The translations under genes and the position numbers were made by a program. The notes beneath the pieces were generated by a model. That model saw only the letters and a program-made list of their open reading frames with translations. It did not search any database and had not been told where the DNA came from. 64,000 nt of DNA from Antedon mediterranea (taxonomy: Eukaryota; Echinodermata; Crinoidea; Comatulida; Antedonidae): assembly GCF_964355755.1 (NCBI RefSeq), contig NC_092670.1:27145795-27209794 (forward strand). Direction: 5' to 3'. This document shows, piece after piece, positions 20,541 to 30,221 of the stretch (position 1 is the stretch's first letter; each line of letters starts with the position of its first letter).

Positions 20541-21012
20541 ATTTGGAAATTACCTGCTATCAATATGATGGAGTATGATTATAGATTTTTAAAGATGTGA
20601 ACATGTCAGCAACATTTGGAAATTACCTGCCATCAATATGATGGATTATGATTATAGATTTAAAAAAGAATTTGAACACGTCAGCTACATTTGGAAATTT
20701 GGAAATTACCTGCTATCAATATGATGGATTATGATTGTATAGGTTTGAAAGAAAATGTGAACACGTAAGCTACATTTGAAAATTACCTGCCATCAATATG
20801 ATGGATTATGATTATAGATTTTTAAAGATGTGAACACGTAAGCTACATTTGAAAATTACCTGCCATCAATATGATGGATTATGATTATAGATTTAAAAAA
20901 CAATTTGAACACGTCAGCTACATTTGGAAATTTGGAAATTACCTGCCATCAATATGATGGATTATGATTGTATAGGTTTGAAAGAAAATGTGAACACGTA
21001 AGCTACATTTGG
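20541..21012 (+). repeat. Tandem array in left arm, 73-77-bp units
   Basis: About six units, each with GGAAATTACCTGCCATCAA, TATGATGGATTATGATTATA and CACGTCAGCTACATTTGG. Starts of successive units fall near 20545, 20618, 20693 and 20778. Mirrored at 22495-23045. Confidence 0.85.
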
Positions 21013-21049
21013 AATGAACATGTTAAGGGCATCAGTTTTGATCATTCAT

Positions 21050-21403
21050 GCAAAGGTTTCCGTCATCTTTAGCCTTTGCTACAGCAGCATAAAGCTGTAT
21101 ATGGTAGTTTTGACTTCTTGCACCTACATCTATATGGTTATGCATCGTGTCTTGCATCCACAATAAATCATCTCTAACGAAGTAGGAATAGCTTCATTTT
21201 TCAGAAGCACTGGTTGAAGTTTACCATTAGATAGCTCCCAACCAAAATATGTTGGTAATGGCAAATGCTGGATTGACGATACAGCTTTTTTCCATACGAG
21301 TGATTGGAAGTGTGCTCTTTTTATATGCTGGTGCACTGCATAGCTTGTTGGAGGTATGCCTCTGGTTTTGTTTTTTTTTAAAACATGGCATGCCTAACTT
21401 AAA
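21050..21403 (-). pseudogene. Inverted copy of CXC-like protein C-terminus
   Basis: The minus strand reads FKLGMPCFKKKQNQRHTSN, then KKSTLPITRMEKS, FGWELSNGKLQPVLLKNEAI and LEMIYCGCKTRCITI. This is the same peptide series as on the plus strand at 22115-22400. It carries its own frameshifts and a stop near the CXC region. It exists because the coding end is part of the transposon arm, so it has no independent promoter or N-terminal part. Confidence 0.82.
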
Positions 21404-21474
21404 ACTGTCGATAAAGGACACCACCAGACAAAGATGAACCAAAACACAGCCAGCCAAATTGCTGGTCGAACTTT

Positions 21475-22484
21475 TTGGCATTACAAGAAAATAAAGCAGA
21501 TCTGGCACGATTTCTATCAGAGGAGTTGATTTGCCAAGCTCCTATAGACAAAAAAATTGTCACAGCTGGTGGATTTATGGAAGAATCAGTTGTTAAATCA
21601 TCAAAAGTCTACACGAATACGTTGTCTCTGGTAGCAGATCATGAAGAAGCGGACACGCGACTTGTCATGCTGCCAATGTCCGATACGACACAGTTGTAGT
21701 TGCTTCTAGGGATACAGACGTACTAGTGATTCTAGTGTCTCACTACCAAAGCATGGTATCCAAATGGATGATGACAGGGACATCCAAAAAAAGAAAGTAT
21801 CTATAAAAGACATTTTTCAAGCCTTGCCGGATGGTTCTGCAAAAGCACTGATTCCATTCCACACTATTAGTGGATGCGATACTACCTCATATCCAGGGAA
21901 GAGTTAAATTACATTAATACATACATACAGTAATTTAACTCTTCCCTGCTCATATCTAAGTGGTCACTCAAAGGCATCGGCATGGGAAGTATTAAACAAA
22001 AATTATGAACTAATTAAAGACCTGGGAGAAACCTATCAGTGACCAAGTTATTATGAAATCGGAAAGATTCATTTGTTACGTTTACGGTGTTGGTCAAGTT
22101 AAAAGTACCAATGAAGTTTGGCATGCCATGTTTAAAAAAAAACAAACCAGGGGCATTACCTCCAACAAGCTATGCAGTGCACCAACATATAAAAAGAGCA
22201 CACTTCCAAGCACTCGTATGGAAAAAAGCTGTATCGCCAATATCCAGCATTTGCCATCACCAACAGATTTTGGTTGGGAGCTATCTAATGGTAAACTTCA
22301 ACCAGTGCTTCTGAAAAATGAAGCTATTCCTACTCTTTCGTTAGAGATGATTTATTGTGGACGCAAAACACGATGCATAACCAATAGATGTAGGTGCAAG
22401 AAGTCAAAACTACCATGTACAGCTTTATGCCGCTGTAACAACGCTAAAGATGACGGAAACTTTTGCATGAATGATCAAAACTGA
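21475..22484 (+). pseudogene. Transposon protein: nuclease-like core and CXC C-terminus, broken
   Basis: Reading on three shifted frames gives an acidic-motif region: DHEEADTRLV (about 21635), VVASRDTDVLVILVSH (about 21700), ALIPFHTISGCDTTSY (about 21845-21890). Then come ERFICYVYGVGQVKSTNEVW and a Cys-rich end CGRKTRCITNRCRCKKSK, LPCTALCRC, ending at 22484. Related uncharacterised proteins are widespread in cnidarian, mollusc and echinoderm genomes. The spaced EEAD, DTD and GCD acids suggest a PIN/FEN-like nuclease, and the Cys pattern resembles Tesmin/TSO1 CXC DNA-binding repeats; both are inferences. Defects: a frameshift near 21665, another near 21795, and a MITE at 21894-21948. The N-terminus is missing. 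Confidence 0.72.
21894..21948. mobile_element. 55-bp hAT-type MITE
   Basis: CAGGGAAGAGTTAAATTA and its exact reverse complement end the insert. An identical 8-bp direct repeat CTCATATC lies at 21886-21893 and 21949-21956. The 8-bp duplication and CAGGG terminus are hallmarks of the hAT superfamily. It interrupts the transposon gene just after GCDTTS. A second copy is at 33649-33689. Confidence 0.87.
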
Positions 22485-22494
22485 TGCCCTTAAC

Positions 22495-23045
22495 ATGTTC
22501 ATTCCAAATGTAGCTTACGTGTTCACATTTTCTTTCAAACCTATACAATCATAATCCATCATATTGATGGCAGGTAATTTCCAAATGTAGCTGACGTGTT
22601 CAAATTCTTTTTTAAATCTATAATCATAATCCATCATATTGATGGCAGGTAATTTTCAAATTTAGCTTACGTGTCCACATTTTCTTTTAAATCTATACAA
22701 TCATAATCCATCATATTGATAGCAGGTAATTTCCAAATTTCCAAATGTAGCTGACGTGCTACAATTCTTTTTTTAAATCTATAATCATAATCTATCATAT
22801 TGATGGTGCAGGTAATTTTCAAATGTAGCTTACGTGTTCAAATTCTTTTTTAAATCTATAATCATAATCCATCATATTGATGGCAGGTAATTTCCAAATG
22901 TAGCTGACATGTTCACATTAAAAAAAATCTATAATCATACTCCATCATATTGATGGCAGGTAATTTCAAATTTCAACAAATGTAACTTGCGTGTTCAAAT
23001 TTTTTTAAATCTATATAAATCATAATACATCATATTTGATGGCAG
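22495..23045 (-). repeat. Tandem array in right arm
   Basis: Units with TCATAATCCATCATATTGAT, GGCAGGTAATTTCCAAA and TGTAGCTGACGTGTTC recur about seven times in inverted orientation to the left array. One unit has an extra base pair change (GATGGTGCAGG near 22805). Confidence 0.85.
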
Positions 23046-23436
23046 TGAATTTTATAATTTTACTAATTATTATTGTGTATAAATAATTTCATAGATATGC
23101 AATTATATTTAGTATACAGTAGGCCTATGCTGTAGTTTAAAGGTCAATAACCATACTATCGGCTATTCTTGTACAAAATGTGCCATTAGACTGGATAGAA
23201 ACACACATGTTTTAAACAATTTAAAACAAAAACAAAATTCATAAGACCACAATTTTCAAAGTTATATTATTATTATATTTTTATATTTGACTAATAGTTC
23301 AAAGGTCAATAGTTGTAGAATCGGCCATTTTTTGTAAAAACATTTCATTATAATAAATATGAATGTATAGTTTCTGAACAATTTGAGCCCTATTTCGTGT
23401 CTCTCCGATTATTGGTTACTGAGATACGATAAATCA

Positions 23437-23449
23437 AGGTCAAAGGTCA
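23437..23449 (+). promoter_or_regulatory. Perfect DR1 nuclear-receptor-type motif (right arm)
   Basis: AGGTCAAAGGTCA, the mirror of the site at 20158-20170. Both copies have stayed perfect although the arms have diverged elsewhere. Near-consensus GGGTCAAAGGTCA sites occur at 28520-28532 and 28814-28826, and TGACCTTTGACCC at 24630-24642. Confidence 0.4.
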
Positions 23450-23765
23450 AAATGTCAGAAATAAGACTTGCATCCATTTTTTGAGAAAATGTGTCATTAA
23501 AGTGAATATAAAAACATATATTTAAAACATTTTGAAACCAAAATTAATTATCTGTGACTAGTGGTTCTCGAGATATAGGGTAATTATAAAAAATGGCCGC
23601 CATTTTTAATTATGCAAATTAAGGGCTTAGATGGCCGAATTTCGCTTGGGATCCGCCATATTCGTAATCAGTGAGGTCGAAATATCCTAAATCAAGTGGA
23701 TCCCAGCTTCTACCCAAAAATGCTTCTTGATTCGTTTTCTAGGCCGTTTTTTGAGAAATGGAACC

Positions 23766-23903
23766 TGTCTATAACTCTATTTAACACAAACAACGGTGCA
23801 TTTATTATAGATACTTCGTGCTCGCAGCACAACAAAACCGCACACACTCTTTATGTGCTCAACAACCTTTGACCTCTCGGTCGCCGTGTCTATAGACACT
23901 ACA
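23766..23903 (-). repeat. Probable 3' LTR, 138 bp
   Basis: On the minus strand it begins TGTAGTGTCTATAGACAC right after a polypurine tract and ends TATAGACA, obeying TG...CA. The length would be short, which suits Mag-like elements. No second LTR is in the window for comparison, so the outer limit is tentative. Confidence 0.5.
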
Positions 23904-23918
23904 TCCCTTCTTTTCTCA
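23904..23918 (-). promoter_or_regulatory. Polypurine tract
   Basis: Minus-strand TGAGAAAAGAAGGGA lies between the pol stop (about 23978) and the LTR start, as expected for the plus-strand primer. Confidence 0.6.
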
Positions 23919-23977
23919 TTTAAGATAACAACTAAAATTAACTAACATTAAAACTATAACATTAAAACTATAAACTT

Positions 23978-24334
23978 CTACTCTGTAACATCAGATTCAT
24001 TTACTTTCTCATTACCCTTTTCAAACTCAATCTTTTTAAGGTCTTTTACATTTCTTCGTTTCTGTACACCTTCATCGTTTTCGATCTGAACACTGTTTCC
24101 CTTCTTTTATATTACACTATATGGCATCTCTCCATAAGTCGTACTCAACTTATTTTTCTTATCCTGTTTCACAAACACTTTATCTCCTTTCTTAATTTCT
24201 GATTCTTTCGATTTCTTTCTTTTATCCCAATATTCCTTCTGTTTTACTTTACTTTCATAATCCTTAACCCTAATATCATCATCGTTTAGGTCTCTCCCTT
24301 CATTACCCATCTCAGGCAATTTGGTCATGAGTTG
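23978..24334 (-). pseudogene. pol: pol: integrase C-terminal domain, one stop
   Basis: The minus strand reads LMTKLPEMGNEGRDLNDDDI, VKQKEYWDKRKKSKESEIKK, GDKVFVKQDKKNKLSTTYG and EMPYSVI, a chromatin-proximal basic domain typical of Ty3/gypsy integrases. A TAA at 24107-24109 interrupts it, but the same frame continues with KKGNSVQIENDEG and RRNVKDLKKIEFEKG to a TAG at 23978, the probable true end. The preceding residues (…GRQ) are at 29123 and beyond, separated by foldback element 2. Confidence 0.82.
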
Positions 24335-25436
24335 TACTCTAGTAGCTAGATCAACTTTCGTATGCACTTTGAGGTCCAGAGAATTTGACTTCAGAAATTG
24401 GTTTAAGGTGGTCAAACAATCATTTTTGGCTTGGTTACACATTTTGAAAATGTGGCGAAAGGTCAAAAGGTCAGGTGAAAGGTCATAAGACCAAACACCA
24501 ATATGTCCTTAAATCTCAACAACCACTGGTCACAGCGAAGTAATTTTGGTCTCAAATTGATCAGAAGGTATACATTTATATTCATTCTAATTGGACATTT
24601 TAGTTAAAAATGACCGGAAATGCCATTTCTGACCTTTGACCCACAACCCAGGGCATGTATTTATCTCCGTAACTACTGGTCGTAGACACTTGAATTTGGT
24701 TTTAAATTGTTTGAAATATATATTTTGTTATTTGTTACACATTTCGAAAAATTTTACAAAAGGTCAAAGGGTCAGGGTCAAGGTTTACATGAACAAATAA
24801 ATAAAGGTACTTGTATCTCGGCAACCACTGGTCGCAGCAAGTCAATTTTGGTCTCAAAATGTTCAGAAGGCATACATTTATATTCTGTCTAATGGGGCAT
24901 TTTAATAAAAAATGAACCTTTGATTTTAGTAAAAATGAACCTTTGACCCACATACCAGGGCATCTTCATATCTCTGTAAGTAGAAACTTAAATTTGGTAT
25001 CAAATTGTTTGAAATATACATATTTACATTCATTCTAATAGAAAATGTTGTTAAAAGATGAACAGAATATACTATTAATAATGTTTCAAACAAAAAACAT
25101 ATCTCTACATAACTTATCTTTAGACAGTAATGTTATGCAATAACTGATACTTTAAATTGTTTCAATTTCAAGTACTAGTTATTGCTGTCCTCAAGAACAT
25201 TTTGATAGAAACGTCAAGCTCAACAGTTCTTTTCAGAATGCTAGAAGTAACTTGCCATGTGTATCCGATTAAACGCCCCGGGCATTTATTGTTCAAAAGG
25301 GTTTTTAGGGGGAGGGGAGGCATCTTTATTTGGGGTATAATATGGTAATATGTATAATCAAATAAATACCACGTAGATGTAAAAAAAAATACAGCACAAT
25401 TAATATCAAAAAGTGAAAAAAATGCTTGGTAAATTG
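24335..25436 (+). repeat. Foldback 2, left arm
   Basis: Reverse complement of 28018-29122. It contains two or three consecutive units of the dispersed family, recognisable by CAACCACTGGTC(A/G)CAG and TACATTTATATTC(A/T)(T/G)TCTAAT. The inner end is GCTTGGTAAATTG. Confidence 0.85.
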
Positions 25437-25443
25437 TAGATTA

Positions 25444-25480
25444 CTAGATGGTACGCTCGCTTCGCTCGCGTACCATCTAG
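25444..25480. repeat. Perfect hairpin, 13-bp stem
   Basis: CTAGATGGTACGC (25444-25456) and its exact complement (25468-25480) enclose TCGCTTCGCTC. The GC-rich core stands out in AT-rich surroundings. It lies just inside the left arm. Confidence 0.8.
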
Positions 25481-25981
25481 GTCGTGCCCACAGATGGTTC
25501 TCGAATACATACTAATTTCAGCGTTTAAAAAACTGGCGACTTCAAATGCACATGCAGGACAATAATACATGTTGTTTACAGGAACGAATAAATAGACACA
25601 GTGATTTATGTACTCAACTAAAATTAGCACCCCGGGAATTACTTCCGAAAAAGAAACTTGTCACAAAATAAGAAACAAACTGAATTTGTGTTTTGTATGT
25701 AACATTTGGGTTGAGGGATGGGGAAGAGGATGGATGCAAAGACGAACAATTTTTAAATATATTCTTTATCGATTTAGTAACGAAATATGAATTGTTTTCA
25801 TGTTTTACAAATAATATACCAGTAAACACAGTAAAACATTGCGATTTAATACTTTGTTGAAACTGTCACCGTCATAGTCGATTGAAATAGTACAGTACAT
25901 GTAACGATACATCACTAATACGACGTTTATATTTTTTTGAAGTTACATGATTACAAACGTTCAGAAGGAACTGTCAGTAAT

Positions 25982-26068
25982 ATATTAAACACCTCTATTC
26001 GGGGCAAATCGTAAATTCGCTTTAATCGTCAATAAATAATTATCTAACTCAACTTAATTAGTAGGCCT
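25982..26068 (+). repeat. Direct repeat, copy 1
   Basis: Shares CACCTCTATTCGGGGCAAAT, TTTAATCGTCAATAA and ATTATCTAACTCAA with 26665-26770. Copy 2 has a short insertion (TTGAACC) after the first block. Confidence 0.7.
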
Positions 26069-26664
26069 AATGGTTAATTGTTTCATAGAGCCAATTATGC
26101 TACCCACTACCCAACTTGTATTGAAAAGTTGTTCTGCGTTTAGGGCATGTACTGATCATTCGTACTGTAGGCCTGCCCTCTACTGGCTTTACAACGCTAC
26201 TCATGCCAGTGAGGGGAGGGTGGTGGTGTTGGTGGTGGTTTAGCTGCAATAATAAATTTGATTGTACATAATAGACGGCGACTGGAAAGGCTAGCTCATT
26301 ATGCGTTAAAAAAAAGATTCCACAGATTGGAAAAAAGTGTATCGAATTTCTGTTATGGCTGTACAGTACTTGTCTTTATGACGCCTGAGGGAATAGACAC
26401 TTGTGGAACAGAGATTGGAATGTTCCATTTATCGCAGATCAAAAGATTTGTATAAACGTATATTAAATCTATAAAAATAGTATTTTTTAAAGAAAATCGG
26501 CCTGTCTTCAACATTATGATGCTGTACTCGAGCTGTTCAACCGGTTTTCAGCTATTAAAAACAATTATCGTAGGAGGAGATAGGAAAATGCGAAGCATCC
26601 TCGCATTATTGTCTGCGGGTATTTTTCAAGTTGGACATCCATTAGACAGTGTATACCACGACCA

Positions 26665-26770
26665 CGAAACACCCCTATTTAGGGCAAATCGTTGAACCTA
26701 AATTCGTTTTAATTGTCAATAACTAATTATCTAACTCAATTTAATTAGTAAACATGGTTACATCAAATGG
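26665..26770 (+). repeat. Direct repeat, copy 2
   Basis: Same order of blocks as 25982-26068: CACCCCTATTTAGGGCAAAT, TTTAATTGTCAATAAC and ATTATCTAACTCAAT. Spacing between copies is about 680 bp. Confidence 0.7.
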
Positions 26771-26880
26771 TTAAAATCAGTACCGAAAGTACGAACCAAC
26801 TTTATATACCATCGAGTAAAAATTCTAGAAATAAACTGCGATTTACCGAATTTTGCCCTTACGTAAATTTATATATAGAT

Positions 26881-27023
26881 GGTAGTTAATGTAATGTGTT
26901 GTGATACAATTATTGTGTAAATGCATGTGGCGGGTGTATTCCACATGATGTTCTATTGGAGGGAATGGTGGCGTTTATTTGAGGGAGGATTTTATTCAAA
27001 GCGGGTGTTAATTCGAATAAATA
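26881..27023 (+). repeat. Inner palindrome, left arm
   Basis: Reverse complement of 27866-28011, sharing GTGTTGTGATACAATTA, TGGAGGGAATGGTGGCGTTT and GCGGGTGTTAATTCGAATAA. It makes foldback 2 a palindrome within a palindrome. Confidence 0.82.
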
Positions 27024-27522
27024 GTCTAATTTTAATAATAATAATTCGTTTCTCTACTGATAAAAGGTACTTTACATGATTCGTTTTCTTCTTTATGCTT
27101 TTTAACGAAATGTTTCTGTCTTTTAGAATAAAAGTGACACTGTCATAGATAACATTAAATGGATCTTCTCCTCCAGGTGCCATTATAATGATATAAAACA
27201 ATGACATATCATTATCCTGACACGATTGCACTCATAATGGATCTTCATTCTATCATCTGTTTGTTTGTGACTACAATTTGACAACAATCTTTTGCATATT
27301 TTTAAATGCCAATACATAGTTTCATTACTATTGTACAATATGTCCTGAAAACACCCCTTTGTACTATAGTATGATTTTATCATGAAACTTCTGATGCTTT
27401 TATTGTCAATGCATTCAGTACCTAAAACATGTCAAAGTTTCTAGTGGTATTGATAATAAATCTCCAGAAACATATATTGTTTTATCTATACTGACTGGGA
27501 ACAGACGTGTATAATATACACT

Positions 27523-27557
27523 GACAAAACTTATACATATTATGTATAAGTTTTGTC
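27523..27557. repeat. Perfect hairpin, 16-bp stem, 3-base loop
   Basis: GACAAAACTTATACAT and its exact reverse complement flank ATT. Possibly a minimal MITE remnant. Confidence 0.85.
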
Positions 27558-27865
27558 GGTAACATTCAAAAATATTATGCAACAGTGTTTTTGGAATAAT
27601 GACAATGAATTGGCCTATTATAGTTGTCTCTGATACCTTTTATTACATGATTGTACTTGCACCAGGATAGAATGAGGTTTAATCCAGTTATTATTCTTAT
27701 TATATTAATTTTTTTTTTATCTGGGGTGTATTTATTTGATTATACATGTTACCATTATTACACCCAAACAAAATAAACGCCTTCCCTGAATAAATAAATG
27801 CCCGGGCCTTTTATTCGGGTAACTATGGTAAGTTACTTCTAGCATTCTTAACTGTTGAGCTCGAG

Positions 27866-28011
27866 TATTTATTCGAATTAACACCCGCTTTGAATAAAAG
27901 CCTCCCTCAAATAAACGCCACCATTCCCTCCAATAGAACATCATGTGGAATAAACGCTCCACCACATGCATTTACAAACTAATTGTATCACAACACATTT
28001 CATTAACAACC
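27866..28011 (-). repeat. Inner palindrome, right arm
   Basis: Mirror of 26881-27023. Its right end lies only about six bases before the inner edge of the main right arm (28018). Confidence 0.82.
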
Positions 28012-28017
28012 ATAATC

Positions 28018-29122
28018 CAATTTACCAAGCAAATTCACATAATTTTATCATTTTTTTATATTAATTGTGCTGTATTTTTTTACATCTAGGTGGTATTTAT
28101 TTGATTATACATGTTACCATATTATACCCCCAAAAAGATGCCTCCCCTCCCCCTAAAACCCTTTTGAACAATAAATGCCAGGGGCGTTTAATCGGATAAA
28201 CATGGCAAGTTACTTCTAGCATTCTGAAAAGAACTGTTGAGTTTGACGTTTATATCAAAATGTTCTCGTGGACAGCAATAACTAGTACTTGAAATTGAAA
28301 CAATTTAAAGTATCAGTTATTGCATAACATTACTGTCTAAGGATAAGTTGTGTAGAGATATGTTTTTTGTTTGAAACATTAGTAATAGTATTTTCTGTTC
28401 ATCTTTTAACAACATTTTCTATTACAATGAATGTGAATATGTATATTTCGAACAATTTGATACCAAATTTAAGTTTCTACGACCAGTACTTACAGAGATA
28501 TGAAGATGCCCTGGTATGTGGGTCAAAGGTCAGAAATGGCATTTCTGATCATTTTTGACTAAAATGCCCCATTAGACAGAATATAAATGTGTGCCTTCTG
28601 AACACTTTGAGACCAAAATTGACTTGCTGCGACTAGTGGTTGCCGAGATACAAGTACCTTTATTTATTTGTTCATATAACCCTTGACCCTGACCCTTTGT
28701 AAAATTTTTAAAAATGTGTAACAAATAACAAAATATATAGTTCGAACAATTTAAAACCAAATTCAAGTGTCTACGACCAGTAGTTACGGAGATAAGTACA
28801 TGCCCTGGGTTGTGGGTCAAAGGTCAGAAATGGCATTTCCGGTCATTTTTAACTAAAATGTCCCATTAGAATGAATATAAATGTATACCTTCTGATCAAT
28901 TTGAGACCAAAATTACTTCGCTGTGACCAGTGGTTGTTGAGATTTAAGGACATATTGGTGTTTGGTCTTATGACCTTTCACCCTGACCTTTTGACCTTTC
29001 GCCACATTTTTAAAATGTGTAACCAAGCCAAAAATGATTGTTTGACCACCCTAAACCAATTTCTGAAGTCAAATTCTCCGGACCTCAAAGTGCATACGAA
29101 AGTTGATCTAGCTACTAGAGTA
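28018..29122 (-). repeat. Foldback 2, right arm
   Basis: Mirror of 24335-25436. Two near-consensus DR1 motifs (28520-28532, 28814-28826) lie in its repeated units. Outer end GCTACTAGAGTA. Confidence 0.85.
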
Positions 29123-29640
29123 TTGTCTACCATACATCAATTGTGCGGGACTGTCACCAGTAACACAGTGTGGTGTTGTTCTGTACGCCAACAGAAACTT
29201 ATTAATCTCTCTCTTCCACACTTTTCCTTCGGCAGACATTGCTCTAATAGCTTTTAGGAGTGTTTTATTCTGCCTTTCAACTTCTCCGTTTGCTTGAGGA
29301 GAATAAGGTGTAGTTTTTCTGTGAGAAATTCCGTTCTCATTTACGAACCTCTTAAACTCATCACCTCTAAACTGAGGACCATTATCACTCACGATCATCT
29401 CTGGTAATCCGTGAGTTGTGAACCAATTATCTAAGGTCTCGATCACTTTCCCTGCTGTGGTTGAGTGTAGTACACCTACCTCAAACCATCTAGAATAATA
29501 GTCCACTGCTACTAATAAGCTTTCCCCTCCTGGAAACGGACCACACAAATCAATACCAATATGCTGCCATGGCTTTCGTGGCAGATCGGTTGGTTTCATT
29601 GGTTCAGGTCTACTTTGTCTATCGACTACCTGACAAACTT
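29123..29640 (-). pseudogene. pol: pol: integrase catalytic core
   Basis: This frame encodes the integrase core that joins element DNA to the genome. All three catalytic acids are present: Asp in WQHIGIDLCGPFPG (about 29555), Asp in EMIVSDNGPQFRG (about 29388) and Glu in SPQANGEVERQNKTL (about 29283). The end LLAYRTTPHCVTGDSPAQLM matches gypsy integrases. The frame is cut at GRQ by foldback 2; the remainder lies at 23978-24334. It is separated from upstream pol by a frameshift near 29680. Confidence 0.86.
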
Positions 29641-30221
29641 TTACATAATTCTCAATTTCTCTATCGATTCCAGGCCACCAAACCTTTATCCTATCTAGAT
29701 TTACATTTTACTATGCCTTGGTGTCCCTCATGTGCCAAATTCAACACTTGTTTCCTTAACTCTTCTGGCACTACAATTCTATGTTGCCTTAAAATCAACT
29801 TCCCTATTACTGCTAGCTCCGTTCTTACATGTTTGAAGCTTTCTACTTTTGGATTTGACCAATTATTATTAGTGATTGCTTCCCTTAAGCATATATTTGT
29901 TTCGTCTTTCATTGAAACTTGTTCTATTTCTTTAGTGGTTAAGGCCATTGGTGTTGCACTCTTTGCAACAAAATATATATACTCTTCAGCTACATTTCTC
30001 TTAGACTCTACTACAAGTGGCAATCTTGAGAGGGCATCAGCAGCATTTAACCTCCCTGGTCTATTGATAACACTAAAAGTGTACCGTTGTAATCTTAAAA
30101 CCCATCGTTCTATTCTCGCTGATGGTTTCGATCGTGCTGAGTAAATAACCTCTAACGGTTTATGATCTGTAATTAAATCAAACTTAATTCCGTACAGATA
30201 CAAATGGAACCTCTCACATGC
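29641..30221 (-). pseudogene. pol: pol: RNase H end and integrase zinc-binding part
   Basis: The minus strand reads LYGIKFDLITDHKPLEVIY, with the last RNase H acid in TDHKPL, then RIERWVLRLQRYTFSVINRP and NAADALSRLP, the classic connection of Ty3/gypsy elements. The region ends with LAHEGHQGIVKCKSR, containing the His pair of the integrase HHCC finger; the Cys part is in a different frame (VWWPGI, ENYVKVCQ near 29640). A TAG near 30220 replaces an expected Trp between this part and the upstream RNase H. Confidence 0.83.

Larger units (their letters stand above)
19878..21403 (+). repeat. Foldback 1, left arm
   Basis: Outer edge CAAGAAGCATTTTTGGGTAG; inner edge GGCATGCC followed by unmatched sequence. 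It is the reverse complement of the right arm with substitutions and indels; for example, it lacks about 90 bp found near 23170-23260 on the right. The best-conserved part reads AAATGGCGGCCATTTTT near 20003. Confidence 0.85.
19878..23729 (+). mobile_element. Foldback DNA transposon 1 with CXC-like protein
   Basis: A long palindromic structure: arms 19878-21403 and 22115-23729 surround a 711-bp centre. Each arm has an outer part from the dispersed GACCTTTGACC family, a tandem array of units of about 75 bp, and an inner part coding for the last third of a Cys-rich protein. Only the plus-strand copy is joined to the central coding part. Architecture matches foldback elements (Drosophila FB, sea urchin TU), whose long arms contain tandem subrepeats. 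No target duplication was found. Transposase type unknown. Confidence 0.8.
22115..23729 (+). repeat. Foldback 1, right arm
   Basis: Reverse complement of 19878-21403, with inner edge GGCATGCCATG and outer edge ending GCTTCTTG. It holds the coding end of the Cys-rich protein, a tandem array and the outer dispersed-family sequence. Confidence 0.85.
25437..28017. other. Foldback 2 interior, no transposase recognised
   Basis: AT-rich, with short frames that match nothing known to me (for example plus-strand 26258-26455, which has a CYGC motif, and minus-strand 26992-27383). It holds hairpins, a dispersed direct repeat and an inner inverted repeat listed separately. A segment at 27729-27860 resembles 28088-28236 of the right arm in the same orientation (shared ATTTGATTATACATGTTACC), so part of the arm is duplicated. 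Confidence 0.55.
24335..29122. mobile_element. Foldback DNA transposon 2 (4.79 kb)
   Basis: Ends TACTCTAGTAGCTAGATCAA and its reverse complement bound the insert. TTG directly precedes the left end (24332-24334) and follows the right end (29123-29125), a 3-bp target duplication. Removing the insert restores integrase (…MYGRQ to LMTKLPEM). Arms are 1102 and 1105 bp, and a second palindrome lies in the centre. No transposase is recognised, so it is probably non-autonomous. The superfamily is undetermined; a 3-bp duplication is compatible with several. Confidence 0.85.

Noticed and set aside
26258-26455. Possible small gene with CYGC motif
   Set aside because: It is only 65 codons with no start context, homologous pattern or second zinc-ligand pair. 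It lies in the foldback interior, so it was not called.
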